This document shows, piece by piece, positions 1 through 13,300 of a DNA stretch of 33,818 nucleotides; position 1 is the stretch's first letter; each line of letters starts with the position of its first letter. Made by a program: the position numbers and the translations under genes. Origin of the DNA: Azolla pinnata (Eukaryota > Streptophyta > Polypodiopsida > Salviniales > Salviniaceae); contig JBBBWG010028755.1 of NCBI GenBank assembly GCA_037176905.1, positions 23,084-56,901 on the forward strand. The letters are read 5' to 3'. The notes under the pieces were generated by a model. That model saw nothing but the letters and a program-made list of their open reading frames with translations. It was not told the DNA's origin and ran no database searches.

Positions 1-1337
1 CGCCAAATGTTGCTTACTGTCGATTGAGCGATCCAATCGGCCAATTAATGTCAAATGTTATGGCCAACTTGGGTATACAAACCACCGCGTTGGTTTTGTA
101 TCCTTCACCATTGTCTAGGCAAGTGTACTGTTTCCATGTGGGTATGGGGTATTTTCTGACTTTTCTTTTGTAACTAACCGAGCAGAAATCTCATGGCGTT
201 TCTACTGTTTTTTGGATAATCATGCTGTTTTTCTTAAGTGCTCGACTAATTACACCTCTCTAATCGAGCCATGCACTTGAAAGTCCTCAGATTCAATGAT
301 CCCATGTCCTCGATGGAAACTTTAGTGTCTGGAGTAGATCATATTGACCTATTGAATCAATCGGATATTTCCTTCTTCAAAATCTTCGGCTCTCAAAACC
401 CTTTTGAGGTTCGATACACAATTGAAGTTTTGATCCCCAACTTATGTTCTCGACTCTTCTACATTTACCAGCTTAGCTACAAGTTCGACTCCTTTCTTTA
501 CTCGATTCCTTCGTATCAACACACTCAACAATGCATTGGCATAGTGTCTGGTGAAGTAGTGCTTCACAAGCCTTTTGTATCTTTTGTTTCTATACACTCA
601 GCCTTATTTCACCACACCACCAAACATGTGAATAGGCAAGAATTTAAGAACGACAACATTTCACATTTCATGGCTTACAAATCTGAGTGGACTTCTTATC
701 TAGAACATGAATATTTAATGTTGTGAAGATCAGAGTTTCACATGCTTATGAAATACTTAAGTCTTCACATGCTTATGAAATACTTAAGTCCTCACATGCT
801 TTGACTAGAGCTCTTTGAACATATCTCATAAGATTTTTAGACACTCAAAATGGGGCTTAAATTTTCTTCTTTCCCTAGATACTTCTATCCAACCGCTAGT
901 TTGTCTTTAAAGACGTTAAACTTCTATAAAAGAAGAATGGGTATTTATCGAAATAATTTGAAGGTTAAAAACTCTAGCCAATTGTACAGAAAAGGAAGAT
1001 TTGATGGGAAAATAGAAGATGATAAAAGAGGAAAAAGAAGATAAAAGAAGAAGAAGGAAGAAAGAAGAAGAAGATACACTCTCTAGACTGTGTCTACAAC
1101 TTATGCAATCCATTTTACATCCTTGGGAATCTTATTCTATCAATTTTACAATCATTTTGGAATAGATGCTATATCTTCCTTGGAATGGATTCCATCACAT
1201 GCAATCCATTTTGACGTCGGATTAAAAAACCCCACTAGACAATAAAATAGCGAGTATAAAAGTGCCCTCAAGATTTTGTACCTTACTCAGCCGTTCAGGT
1301 TTTAGGTTTTAGGGATTAGTTGCTCCTCCGACACAAG
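1..1337. other. Unassigned sequence downstream of the molybdenum hydroxylase gene
   Basis: No recognisable gene was found. An open frame of 151 codons on the plus strand (271-726) matches no family I know and its composition is not convincingly coding. The segment 1009-1073 is an almost pure purine (GA-rich) tract. A TATAAAAG box lies on the plus strand at about 1254, followed by transcript-like sequence, which could be a remnant promoter of a retroelement. The part adjoining 1337 should contain the 3' UTR of the hydroxylase; I saw no clear AATAAA on the minus strand. Confidence 0.5.
736..803. repeat. 27-bp direct repeat, about 2.5 copies
   Basis: The word CATGCTTATGAAATACTTAAG begins at 741 and again at 768. 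A third, shortened copy (CTCACATGCTTT) starts near 790. The unit is 27 bp with almost no divergence between the first two copies. Confidence 0.85.
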
Positions 1338-4300
1338 TCAATCGAAGCTGAGCATTGAGTAGCTGAGGCTGGTTGCGATCACTACCTTCTCGACGGTGGC
1401 CGGAGAATCAAGCTGCACCCACTCGCTTAGCCCGCGCTCTTTTCTCGCCGATGCAATCGCACTCCTCAGTGCAAACACAACACTGGATAAACGCGAAAAG
1501 CCCTATTTTGTTTCTTCTCTTTTTTTAACTTCAAACAGTTCTCTTGACTGAGAAGCAAACATGAATGAATCTGGAGTGAATCTCATGCATGCATTAGAGA
1601 TGGTAGGAGATTTGTCTTTTTTTTTACCTGCATGCCATGCCATAAGGCGGTTCGCCTGAGAACTGAACTCAAAAGTCACATGCAAATTTTGATCAGAAAC
1701 TAGACCTCCCCAAAATTTAGAATTTTGATCAGGAAAAGGAAGCTGATGATTGAGCATTTGACTCACCTTGGAGCGTAAAAACCCTTCTGGATTGGTGCTA
1801 TTACGAACAAGAGAAGCATTGAAGACGATCGGTATGTCTTTCGTTGTCGGCGGCTTATATGTCCAAGTTCCATCGGTTAAAAGCTGGCATTTGCACACAC
1901 TCAATTATAAGCATTGAATCAGAGAAGCTTTAGAAGAGATGGTCTATGCTACTTGCATCTGTATGAACTCAGATATAAATCAAAACGATACTAAATTTGC
2001 ACCTTCGATAGATGGAAAAGCTGTCACATTACCTTCCCTGTAGCACTGTCGAATGTGTACTCTTCGCAAAGATGATATCCAAGGCCTTGAACATATGCTC
2101 CTTGCATCTGTATGAACTCACATATAAATCGTCGAAATGATAGTAGCGTATGTCCAATGGGTGATTGCATACAACATTGAACATCCATATGCTATTGTAT
2201 ATATATCAAATCACCAAGAGATGTCAACCATGCTACATTTCCTCCACAAGGCACCGAATTTTCTCCATTATAGTCGGTATGCTCACTACTTGGAGGTCAA
2301 ATCGACGATGCGTATAGAACAAATTCACATAGCCACAATACCTGACCAATGTCGACAGCAGGATTAAGGCTCTTTCCGCAATCTAGCAAAAGATCAGCCC
2401 TAAGTATTCGTCTCTCTCCTGTGTAAGAAGAGCCATTATGAGATGAAGTTAAATCATGATCAGTTATGGCTATGCCCATAACAATTAGTATGTACAAACA
2501 GATGAACGTATTCAAGTGCAGCTTCCAATAAACTCAAACCTGTTAACAGATCGACTTCAACTTCCGTTAGACCTGCTCCAAATGACAAATATCTGCCAAT
2601 GCATCATGTGAAATAGGCATGAATATGTCTTTAGAGAAAAATATCCAGCAAGGACTCACACCTGGCTTTTTAATGCGTACTATGTTATATGAGAATGATG
2701 CAGTGTGAGATGTTTTTGCAACATGTGACATTAAGCTTGTCAAAAGGGTGCCCTATTTGTTCAACAAATCACACTTACTGAAAGGGCCCATTAGGACCAG
2801 ACTCTGGATATACACGACCTCGTGCCTGAAGATCGATACCAGCATCTAATGCAGAAGATACTAACTCTTGCCAATCTGGTTTCTCATCACAGACTGTCAA
2901 CACTTTACTCAATGTTTTCAAGCGTTCAACAATCTCCATGCATGCTGCCTGTTGTGAAAAGTGATCCATAAGAACACAACAAAGAAGGATGTGTTTAGCC
3001 TAATTGAAGAGGAAATTATGAGAAAGGTCTGACAGGGCTGCCAGATTATTTATAACAAATTAGCAATGTGAAAACCTGTGCAAAAGCAACAACCCAGACT
3101 TTCAGGAGTGCAAGACAACCTCACCCAACAGTAGGCATATCATGTCAATTGGATATAACAATAAACTAATAACATATCCTAATTGGCACACAATTTTCAT
3201 ATTGCAGAGGATAGGTCTGAACCTCTAGAAACCAGCTCAAGATTGATTATTAACATATCCCCAGACATATGGAGAAAAGCATTTGAAAATAGTGAAATCA
3301 GAAGAACACCATCCTTCCATTGTGTCATTTCCTATACATAATAAGAGGGAGACATCACAGTCTCATCAAACACTACTTAGATGCACCATGAAAGGGCATA
3401 GAAATTGTCCTTGGCACGGTTCTTATTAATGCTCTAGAGACACAAGGATAAGCAAAATTGAAGGACAGAAACAACGGGAAACAAGCTCGTCAACAAAAGC
3501 ACCATATCACCAATTTCCTGTAGCTACATCATTTCATCATATACTACAGTAGAGAGCTCCTGACCAACAAAAGGGGCTTGGGATAGATTGGGCAATAGCG
3601 ATTAGCTGGGGCACATAGAACCCATCGATGTCGACAATGATCTTCACACCCTAGCTTGTCATTGACAAATACGGCTTATTATCTCCCGAATTTGAAGACA
3701 CTTCATGTCAGAGATCTCTCCATGTTGGATCACTCCAGATTGGAGATCTAATATGCAAGAAATTTCAGCCTCTTTGAATTCAGAATCTTGCGTTGTTAGA
3801 TTCTTAATCTAAGCTTAAGAACAGGAGCAATAACTCAGCTCACTAGCTATTTCATTAGCTACAAATATGGTAGCTAATAAGCATGTAACAAAAATTCTCA
3901 GATGTTACATTGTATTCACCAACTGGATGACCTTTCCATTTATCAGCATAAGCTACACAACATTTTCGAAGCTAAACAGTTGTCTATATTCTTGACAAGC
4001 TATCAGTGTTTCCATTCTTTCACACTTCGATTCTTCTATCATTCTTTCTTTCATTTTCATTTCTAGCTACATTTATTTTAGTTTAATAGTATCAAAGACC
4101 ACAGAACAGGTGCAAGTCTGATCTCTAGTTTGTCTTTATAGACGTTAGTATATCATTTTTTCTTTTTTCTTTCCTATACATACCTTGACAGCTTTTCCAC
4201 AGAGCTCTGAAGTGACAGAACCTCCGGTCTCAGCTCCATTGTTTGCAATGATTGATGTTGTTGTATGGACATAAATGCTGTCAAGGTTTATCCCAGATCC

Positions 4301-7300
4301 AGCTACCAAACCCAATGTCATAGCTGCAACCTGTATAATCTCATTAAGAGAAAAGTGTTTAAGGCGGAGTACCAAATACATTTATAGCATGAAGACAAGT
4401 CTGCTTATTCAGCATACCTGAGCAACCTTCACATCCAATCCTTGCCCTATTTCACATCCAGAATGATATATGCTTATACTTCCATCAGTATGGACATTAA
4501 CCAAAGAAAGCACTTGGATTCCCTCCCATGCTGCAGGGAATTTAACAGGAACCATTGACAAGCCACGCTTTACCCATCGGTTGTTCAGATTGAATTCCTC
4601 TATCTTTTCAAGTCTTCCACTGTAGCCACTTGATGCCTGCCAAGGCATTGACCAACAATGAAGCAGAATGAAATGCACAACCTTGGAATAAAGCTTGAAA
4701 GCTCCACAACAATAGAAGAAAATAGTTCATATAATTGAAAAAAAATTGTCCTACTATTATGTATTATCTAATTGTCAGAAACCAAAATGTCCCCTCAACT
4801 GGATGTGGAGACATCATCACTGATGGCAGAAGAGGAGACATAAGAGTATGCCCAGTCGAGCATAAAATTTACAAAAATGAGTTACTTACACACTGTTGAT
4901 AGCACAGCACACACGTAACTCATTTACAAAAATGAGTTACTTACACACTGTTGATAGCACAGCACACCACGTAACTCATTTACAAAAATGAGCTACTTAC
5001 ACACTGTTGATAGCATAGCCCCATACAATTTCAGAACAAAGGCACTGATGCTTACTTGTAGTGACTTGAAAATCGAAGTTGCATTGCATGATATCAAATG
5101 TTGTCCATATAAAGTATAATCACCATCACTGTACATATTAAGCTGACGTACAACTTCCGGACGCAAACCAAGTAAGCTTGAAATGTGTTCAATGGCAGTT
5201 TCAAGCATAAAAGTTGTTTCCACAAAAACTGTAATGACAACACAAACTAAATATTACTTCCACCCAAAAGTAATCAACAATTAATTATGAAATCATCTTA
5301 ATTTGGCACAAAAGTCTAGGAGTGAAACATTTAAATGCCATAAATCGACCAAGCACGAAATGCTCTGAGCATAAACTACTGAACAGCCAATCAGATGCTG
5401 AAGGTGACCTACTATAAATACATTCAAACAAGTCGGACGTGAATGGCTGTGCCATATGTGAGAGTGGTTCATTTATGCTCATTCTCAACCGAATAGAGTG
5501 CACGTATATCTCATTTTTGGCTATTATACTGAACACTCAGTATCTCAGGCACTTCTAAAGAGTGCTAGTGATAAATATTTTTTGTTTTGCTTTCCTCCAC
5601 GATTAAAAAATATTTTCTCTTTCAGTCTAATACACCATTATTGGCTTCTCAAAACCATTAACATAGGTTTATATTCGTTTGAGGCTGCAGTCAATTGTGA
5701 GATGATCGCCTTTCCAAAGACATGAATATCTGAAAAGTGGCCATTTTCTTTTTACAAAATTTCCCGAGACTTCTGTTGAGAAATCATTCATGAGCGACTT
5801 GATTTGAATAGGGTAGTAGATACATCAAGAACGCTTATCTCATATCTTTGCCCTAGCTCTTACACTCATGGGAAGCCTGTATGCGGCAAGGATAAAACTG
5901 CGGACAAAGTATATGTACAAGGAAGGTACAAGCTTGTATAATGAAGCTAAGTAAAAAATTGGGAAAGTGGAACAGAGAACCATAATTATAAAATAGGAAT
6001 GGTGTACTAGTCACACAACCTCGGAATATCTCGTGAGTGTCACCATGGCATTTTGAATAACTAGGTCCAATTATAGTTATCTCTGTCACATCTATATAAT
6101 CTTCCTTGAAATGTCTACTTTTCAACAGAAGACATTATATTTTCCACTAAACTAGTTTACATCCCATGTTTTCATTTAGTAAACTAGCATATTTGACATC
6201 CTGTCATTTCACACCAGGAAAGCTAAATTCACTGCTAGCACTTACGAACAATCTCAGTGATTTAACAGCATCTTTTAAGCTTCATATGGTATCTGAACTT
6301 CTTGATTGACGCTTTGTAACGCATTGTATTTCTACAAGGAATTCTCAAATATGAGATTAATTTAGAATGAAATCACCAGTTGAATGTGATAAATTTTAGC
6401 ACAAAATTAATGCATCGATAAAATAAATCATTCATAATGAATTCCAGATTACTCTTTTTTGAGCTGAAGTTGCTTCTTTAGAGGCTTAATATATGCAACT
6501 CTTGAATCACGGGTCAGTTTTTTATGCTTTATTGAGAACTCGACTCATGCAAGTGCATACCTGGTCCTCTCATATATGTACAAGCAGGTAAATTTGTTTT
6601 TGCAATTTTTCCTTCAATCTTCCAATTAGGAATGTTATATGCACTGTCGATGAACATCAACAAGTTGGTCAGATCTGGATACTCGTAATCAAAATGAGCT
6701 CCCTATCACAAGGCAAAAGAAAGTAAGTTAGTGCGCAGTAAGTATGCTCCTTACTGATAACAGTTTTCATTTTCACTTGCCTGATTGTTGAGTATCAACA
6801 TCTCAATAGCTGTTATGCACCCACTACTTAAAGCTCCGATTTTATACTGACAGTAGTAAGGGCTTCGTGCACCAACAAGCTGCCAGCAATATTGGAGCCA
6901 AATCAACACAACCAGATTGAATGAAAAGAAACTACGCCAAATTCAGCCGGCATATAACCTGCATGTTAGTACTCATATCAAGGATAAGCTTTACAGGTCT
7001 CCGGACTTTGTCTGCGGCTATGGCACACGCCATTGCAACAAAGGATGACCGATTCAATTTCGATCCATAGGCTCCCCCAACACGTTTCACTTCCACCTGC
7101 AGTAGAGACATGAAAGAGCCTCACAATCTTGACATGTATATTTTCTTTATTCTTACATAATAAAAGCATAATATTATTCTAATCCTCGCAAAATCATCAT
7201 AGAGAAAGTACAGAAATGCAAATTCATAGAATAACATCAATTATGTATACCAGCTATTGAGCATGTATCAAGAACTGCTACCAAAATCTTCAAGTTTGAT

Positions 7301-10300
7301 ATATATCGAATTTCAAATCCATATCATAATAGTGTAGAAAACGAAAGAATTTAATGCTTATTAAGATCGTATTGTGTTGTATGGAAATTTTGGAATATAA
7401 TAAATTTTCTTCATAATTTTCAGGAAGACTTTTGTAAGATTTAAACAGAACGTCTGGATCTTAGCTTCTAATTGTATTAAAATGGCACCCATTTCTGAAA
7501 AGAATTATTAACCTGTCCTAGAATGACTATAATATTAGAATTATCATGGCTTGCATAACTTTCACTACAATTAATTCAAAGTTTCCTACCAGCATATATC
7601 ATCTTACAGCTTCACTGCAATTCCAGTCATACTTCAGAAGAATGCTCCAGAACTAGTTCAAGTAACTTGAGAAGTATATAGAAGTTTCCAACTTCTCTTG
7701 TAAGTGCTTTGCTTTATGCATTACAAAACAAATAAGGGAGATCTTACAATAGAAAGGAAATATACAGACGACCATGATAATGCGATGATAAGAGTCAATG
7801 ATCATAAGAAAAAGAAGCTAGAGTATCCTTGGAAGTTTATGCCATCCTGATATCTGAATGTCATGCAAGCTGAACATCTCCATCTCCACCTCTAAGCTGG
7901 GTATGGCTCTAGAAATTAATGGTTTCCAAAAACAAGGCAACATTTATCATGTGATCTTCCATTTTTTCCACTTAAAAGAGGTTATAGGATCATTCCTTTT
8001 CCATTCTTTCTGAATATATGGAAAGAAACATCCGCTTAGATTTTGTATACCAATTCCCAAGAATTAGTTGAGGATCTTTCAACCAAGGAGTTTGTGGATA
8101 TCCCTATATGCATCTCATTTGTCTCCTTGAAGAAACTATGTTAGAGTGAGCTGTTTAGATTGTTGCCAATAATATAACAAATCACGTTAGTACCTTGTCA
8201 ACAAGGAGAGCACGTAATAGGCACTACTTAGTGGATATCTAACAAGTTCATTCAAAACGGCCAATCCATGCCAATTTGTGAGAAAATATAGAGAAATGTA
8301 TATCAATATGCTGTGAGTCTAAACCAAACGTCATTGCATAAACAAATATCACCTATTATGTTAAAATGGATTTCATCTATATAGTGCGAGTCCACTGAAG
8401 CTTACAGTAATTTTATGTTGTTGGCGATTCAAAGCTATACCCACAGAACGTTGAACCTAATAAAAGCATTTTGCAATGAAGCCAATCAACTAACTATGTG
8501 CCATTAATTGGAAATTGAAGAATGTAATAGAAACAAAATAGTACCAGGGCAGGGTTCTGAGTAGAGCTGTAAACAGTCATGCATCCATTCTCAGAGGGTA
8601 TACAAAATGCTCTTTGAGTTTCAAGATGAAAATGATATTGGTGTCCAATGGTGACCTGATAAATGTCACGTACTATTGGTTACATGATCATATGCAAATG
8701 AGATCTACTCAAAGACATTCACCAAAAATGATTTCCCAAAAATTCTCTCTAATGAATTCAGAACCCAAACCTCGCCTTCAGCGATGATAATGCTGGCATT
8801 GTTGAATGCGTCACTCACTGAACCTATAGAAAGATTTATTTATATGATTCTGGATGCAACAAACATGACCAATATAATATGATTGAATAGCTTCTAAAAA
8901 CAAATTCTTAGCTTTCATTTTATAATGATCGAAATTATTCCATGCTCATTGGTGGTTTCAACATAATGGCTTACCACTCTCGTAATCAATACCCCTATCA
9001 TCAAAGAAAGAATTGGCCTGAATAGCATCTTTAATTGTTAATATTGGAGTTTTGATATCTTCATAAGTTATTTCAACCAACTTTGCAGCCCGAGATGCTA
9101 TTTCCTACAAAGAAAGATAAGCAAAAATAAATCTATTGACATTCAAATCATCAAACTATAAACATGATACATTTGATATTTAAGAAAAACAGAAAAAACA
9201 AATCAATGTCGACCTGTGACTTTGCCACAATCAGTCCCACAGCTTGACCACAGTATTGCACTTCGTCAGATGCAAAGAGTATTTCATACTCACTGATGCA
9301 GAGAAGAATGAAAGCAAGATTAGAAAAAGGTCAATAACCAAATTATCAGGAAATTTAGTATGGGGATATACATCTAATATATATCTGTTCTACAGTACAT
9401 ACTGCTCTTGTAAAACCATATGCAGTAAATATACAGAACCAAAAAATGACAAAACTAACTCAAAGAAAGCTGCAAAAACCTAACCCCATTCAAATATGAT
9501 TATGGTACTGTTTTATCTCTCAGATTTTGTAATTGGATCCATATTCTTGAGATTTTCATATCCCAACAATCAGAAATTCACATGAGGTTCTACATACAGA
9601 ATAGTAATGAAGTTTTTTAGTTGTCCTGTACTGTTGGATCAGCCCGAAATTTTCCCTTTGAATCAATACAGAACAAGATTCTTTGTTCATCTTTAGTACT
9701 TCTATTTATAATTACAATTAGTGCTTTGGTTTACTGTTCTCAAAGATGAGATGACACTGTACATTAATTTTTCTCTCTCTTTCTTTCCTAAATAAATTAA
9801 ATAGAAAAGAAGCCCCACAACGTCTTGGAAGGAAAATGGCAAACCATAAGGCTCTCTTTCTAACCATGTCAAAGAATGGATTTAATAATAAAGCCTTCTT
9901 TCTTACCTTCTAAATGCCCTTCGCATTGTGATAGGGAAGCTCAGTACCTCTTCAAATTAGTTAGAGATTGAGGACAGATATGCACACAAACCTATGGAAG
10001 AACAAAAATGCCAATTGTGCCACTGGGGGGGGGGATCAGAAGAACATCCTGTCTGCCAATGTACCCTAAACCGGCCATATCACTCCCTTCTCAAACAAGG
10101 TTTTGGCCGACTAGACAGGGTCGTAGAATATGAAGACCAATGTTGCTTAAGACTGTTCTTACTAGAGCTCAAAAGACATAGAGGGAAGCTTTTGAAGAAC
10201 AGTACAGCCGCAACAAGCCATCAATAAAGAATAGTCACGACTTCCTTTAGTTCTATGAACCCTTCCGAATAATACCCATCTCAGCCAAGGAAATTAAAGG

Positions 10301-13300
10301 CTTAACAGCTTAAATGACTCCCTATACAAACTAGAAATCCTAATACGAATCAATATTAACTACTAGAAACCCTGACACCTCTTTTATAACTGAATGCTTT
10401 CACATTACCTTCCTTACACTCATGTTTTCATATTTTTTCTGCATATTTTTACGTTTTAAGTTGATGATGTTCTATCTAATTTAAATGAAGATAAGCAACT
10501 AGATAGCTTAAACTGTCAAGGTTTTGGAATCTCTTGAGCAATTAGGTTTCGGGATCCCTTGAACAATTGGGTTTGGACTTAAAGCATCTCTCGATTAGTC
10601 GGTTATGGTTTTGACACTCTTAAATGGTCCAGTTCAAACATTCTTGAGGTCTCATTTGTTCAAATTCTAATTTCCTAAATGGTCTGTGTTTGAGACTCAC
10701 AAACCTCTGATTGTTAGTTGAATATCCCTTGATCCTGAATATTCTCCAAACCTCCTATCTCATGCCCTCCTCATCTGGCTGTGCAACATTCTATATTTTC
10801 AGTCATGCCGTTTTCATGCAGCTGAATATGGGCATAGGCCGGTACAGTTACAGTGGTAAATGATCAAGGTATAAAACTCTGCTTTTCAGCAGACTATATT
10901 AGAATAGTATCCAGAACTCTAATTTTGATTAATCTACTTGAAGATACTTAAAACGTATCAGAATTTCACTGTTTGTATCTGTCAGCACCTGACAATATTG
11001 CAATAACCTTCTGAAACAACAGATTCTGCTGATATGAATGCGATGACACCCATCATGGCTAATGCCTTCTTTTCGTTGATACTTTTTAGCTTTGCACTTG
11101 CTACAGTTGACAGAACAAATGCACCATATAATGCACTTCCTGCTTCAAGATCATCAAGATACTCTGCATCTCCTGTCACCTGAAGGTTATATTAAGGATA
11201 ATAAAAAGAAGAAATGGAACATTGGACTTCCTTCAGTAGTGATCTACACATCATACTTTCACATGAATGCACACAAAAACATGCATAGCATGCACATCTT
11301 CTGGAGATATATATTGTACAGGGATCGACATGCCAAGGTGTGATTGTACCAAAATTTCTACAATGCCAATTCATTTTTTCAACGCTAAAGCATAATTTGC
11401 AGAACCAATAAATAGAAAGACAGCCTATTTGTGTTATTTAATCACTCAAATGGTTTACACATCTTTCAAAACACCATAATGTCAACCAACACTGGAGCTT
11501 GTTATTGTGAAAGTGCTAAATGTTTAGCCATGCAAAAGCATCCTATCTATGAGTTTTCTTACTAGTTAGTGTTAATCCTACCATTTGGTAAATATATTCT
11601 TCTATCATTAACACAGAAAATTAAATATTCAGAAGTAGAGACATGCCCAACTATAAACTAAAGGCACAATAAATCACCTGGGCAACTGCAGAAAGCTTCG
11701 GATAGGGCAATGAAACAGGATATTCAGAAGGGTCACCCTGCAAAAACAACATATCTGTCAAAAACTGCACTTCCAATGAGATGTAATCGATGTAAATCAT
11801 TTTTCATCAATGGAAGAATTACACAACCAATGATCAAAACATGAAGAGAAACAAAATACCTCGCTATAACAGATGGTCCCAGAAGATATTGGCCTCACGT
11901 ACTAAAAACATGTGAAAAACAATGCAATATCAACTTCAGGTTCTTCACAATATCCATGTATATATTTCCAATTTGATGATTATTCAGGTAAAACAAAGGA
12001 TAACCTCTGTTCTAGCACTCATCAAGTGAAGAGGGATATCTTCTTCCGGCCATGCAGACAGAATTGCTTTGTAGAAAAAGGAGGCGATTAGAAATGATCT
12101 GTATTCGTTTCGTCCGAATGAAGGATCAAGAGTTAACTCTTCTTGTAGAAGCAGAACTGCTGCATCAAAAACCTACGTGAACGAAATATTTAGCTTGAGC
12201 CCAAATTGATCATCGCATCACTAATTAGTTTGAAGCATATATGAAGTTCAGAAGACCTGCGGTATTCTGAAACACTTTCCTTTAAGAAACTCTCCTGTTC
12301 TCCGTGCAAGCTGGGAATATGGCTTCAAGCCTCCATAAACAATAAGCGGTGCACTAATGAATGTATCTGCATGTTACCAAATAGAACATTGGAGATCATA
12401 GAGATCAGAAAACAAGCATGCTAGGTATACCTCACTGAACTTTGGGGGTTCGTTCCCAAGTCAAGTCATCTAAGGCATTAGACACCATACATTCACTACA
12501 TAAAGGAAGGAAATCTCGGGTTTTTCGGTCATGATTCAGGGAACAATGCTTCAATTTTGCACGGTTAAGGAAGACAATATAGCTGCATTCTTGCTTCTCA
12601 AATGCCTAGTTCTTCAAGTCTTACAAGAGTCTAAAAAAGTGTGCCATCTCAATTCAATCGCTCAGAGTCCATGGTAGCTCTATGTCATGGTCTAGTTCTT
12701 TGAGCCATCCTCCCATATTCAGCCATTGGCTCTAAACCATGGTATAGTTCTAAATAGAACCATACTCCCATAGTTTTGCTCTTCAGATAGATGAACTTAG
12801 CTTCCTCAACCAGAGAGAAATTAATTTGTAATTTGGGGGTGATTGCAGAGAGGCTCCTTTGCCTATGGATATGTCTTTTCCGAACTCCTGTTAACTGGGG
12901 ATCAGATTGACTTCATAGCCTAAAGGCAGGATCACATAAGAAAAAGAAACATTTAAAGGACACTAATCTTCCCAGGAAAACTGTATCGACACATCTATCA
13001 ATGCACTCTACCATTCATGTTCAGTTTACAAACCTACCTTATCTAGGCTGTTTGACTGCCCACCTGGGATTTCCTAAATAACATTGTCGCCAATGAACAT
13101 GCTGTCCCTTGCAGACATAACCCAACCCTAAGCAGAAGCTCTTGGCAATCGAAATGCAGTGCCCTATGAGCCCAGCTCACTGCAGTCACCTTCTCATTTA
13201 GAAAATCCTTCTCTGTCTCTACATAATTTACATGATACCCCTCAACATGCCCTTAGTGGTTCGCAATCGAATGCAGTTGAAAATGTCGAGCTTAAGATAC

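Noticed and set aside
271..726. A 151-codon plus-strand frame as a gene
   Set aside because: It has no recognisable domain, no clear promoter and no coding composition. It is mentioned only as an unassigned open frame.
1503..1904. A 133-codon minus-strand frame as the C-terminal exon of the hydroxylase
   Set aside because: It reads through introns 25 and 26. The real ending, with GEPP and DSPATVEKV, needs exons at 1883-1767, 1662-1628 and 1482-1338.
6978..7169. Minus-strand frame starting MLLLCKNKEN
   Set aside because: It overlaps exon 15 in a different frame. The correct frame carries KRVGGAYGSK.
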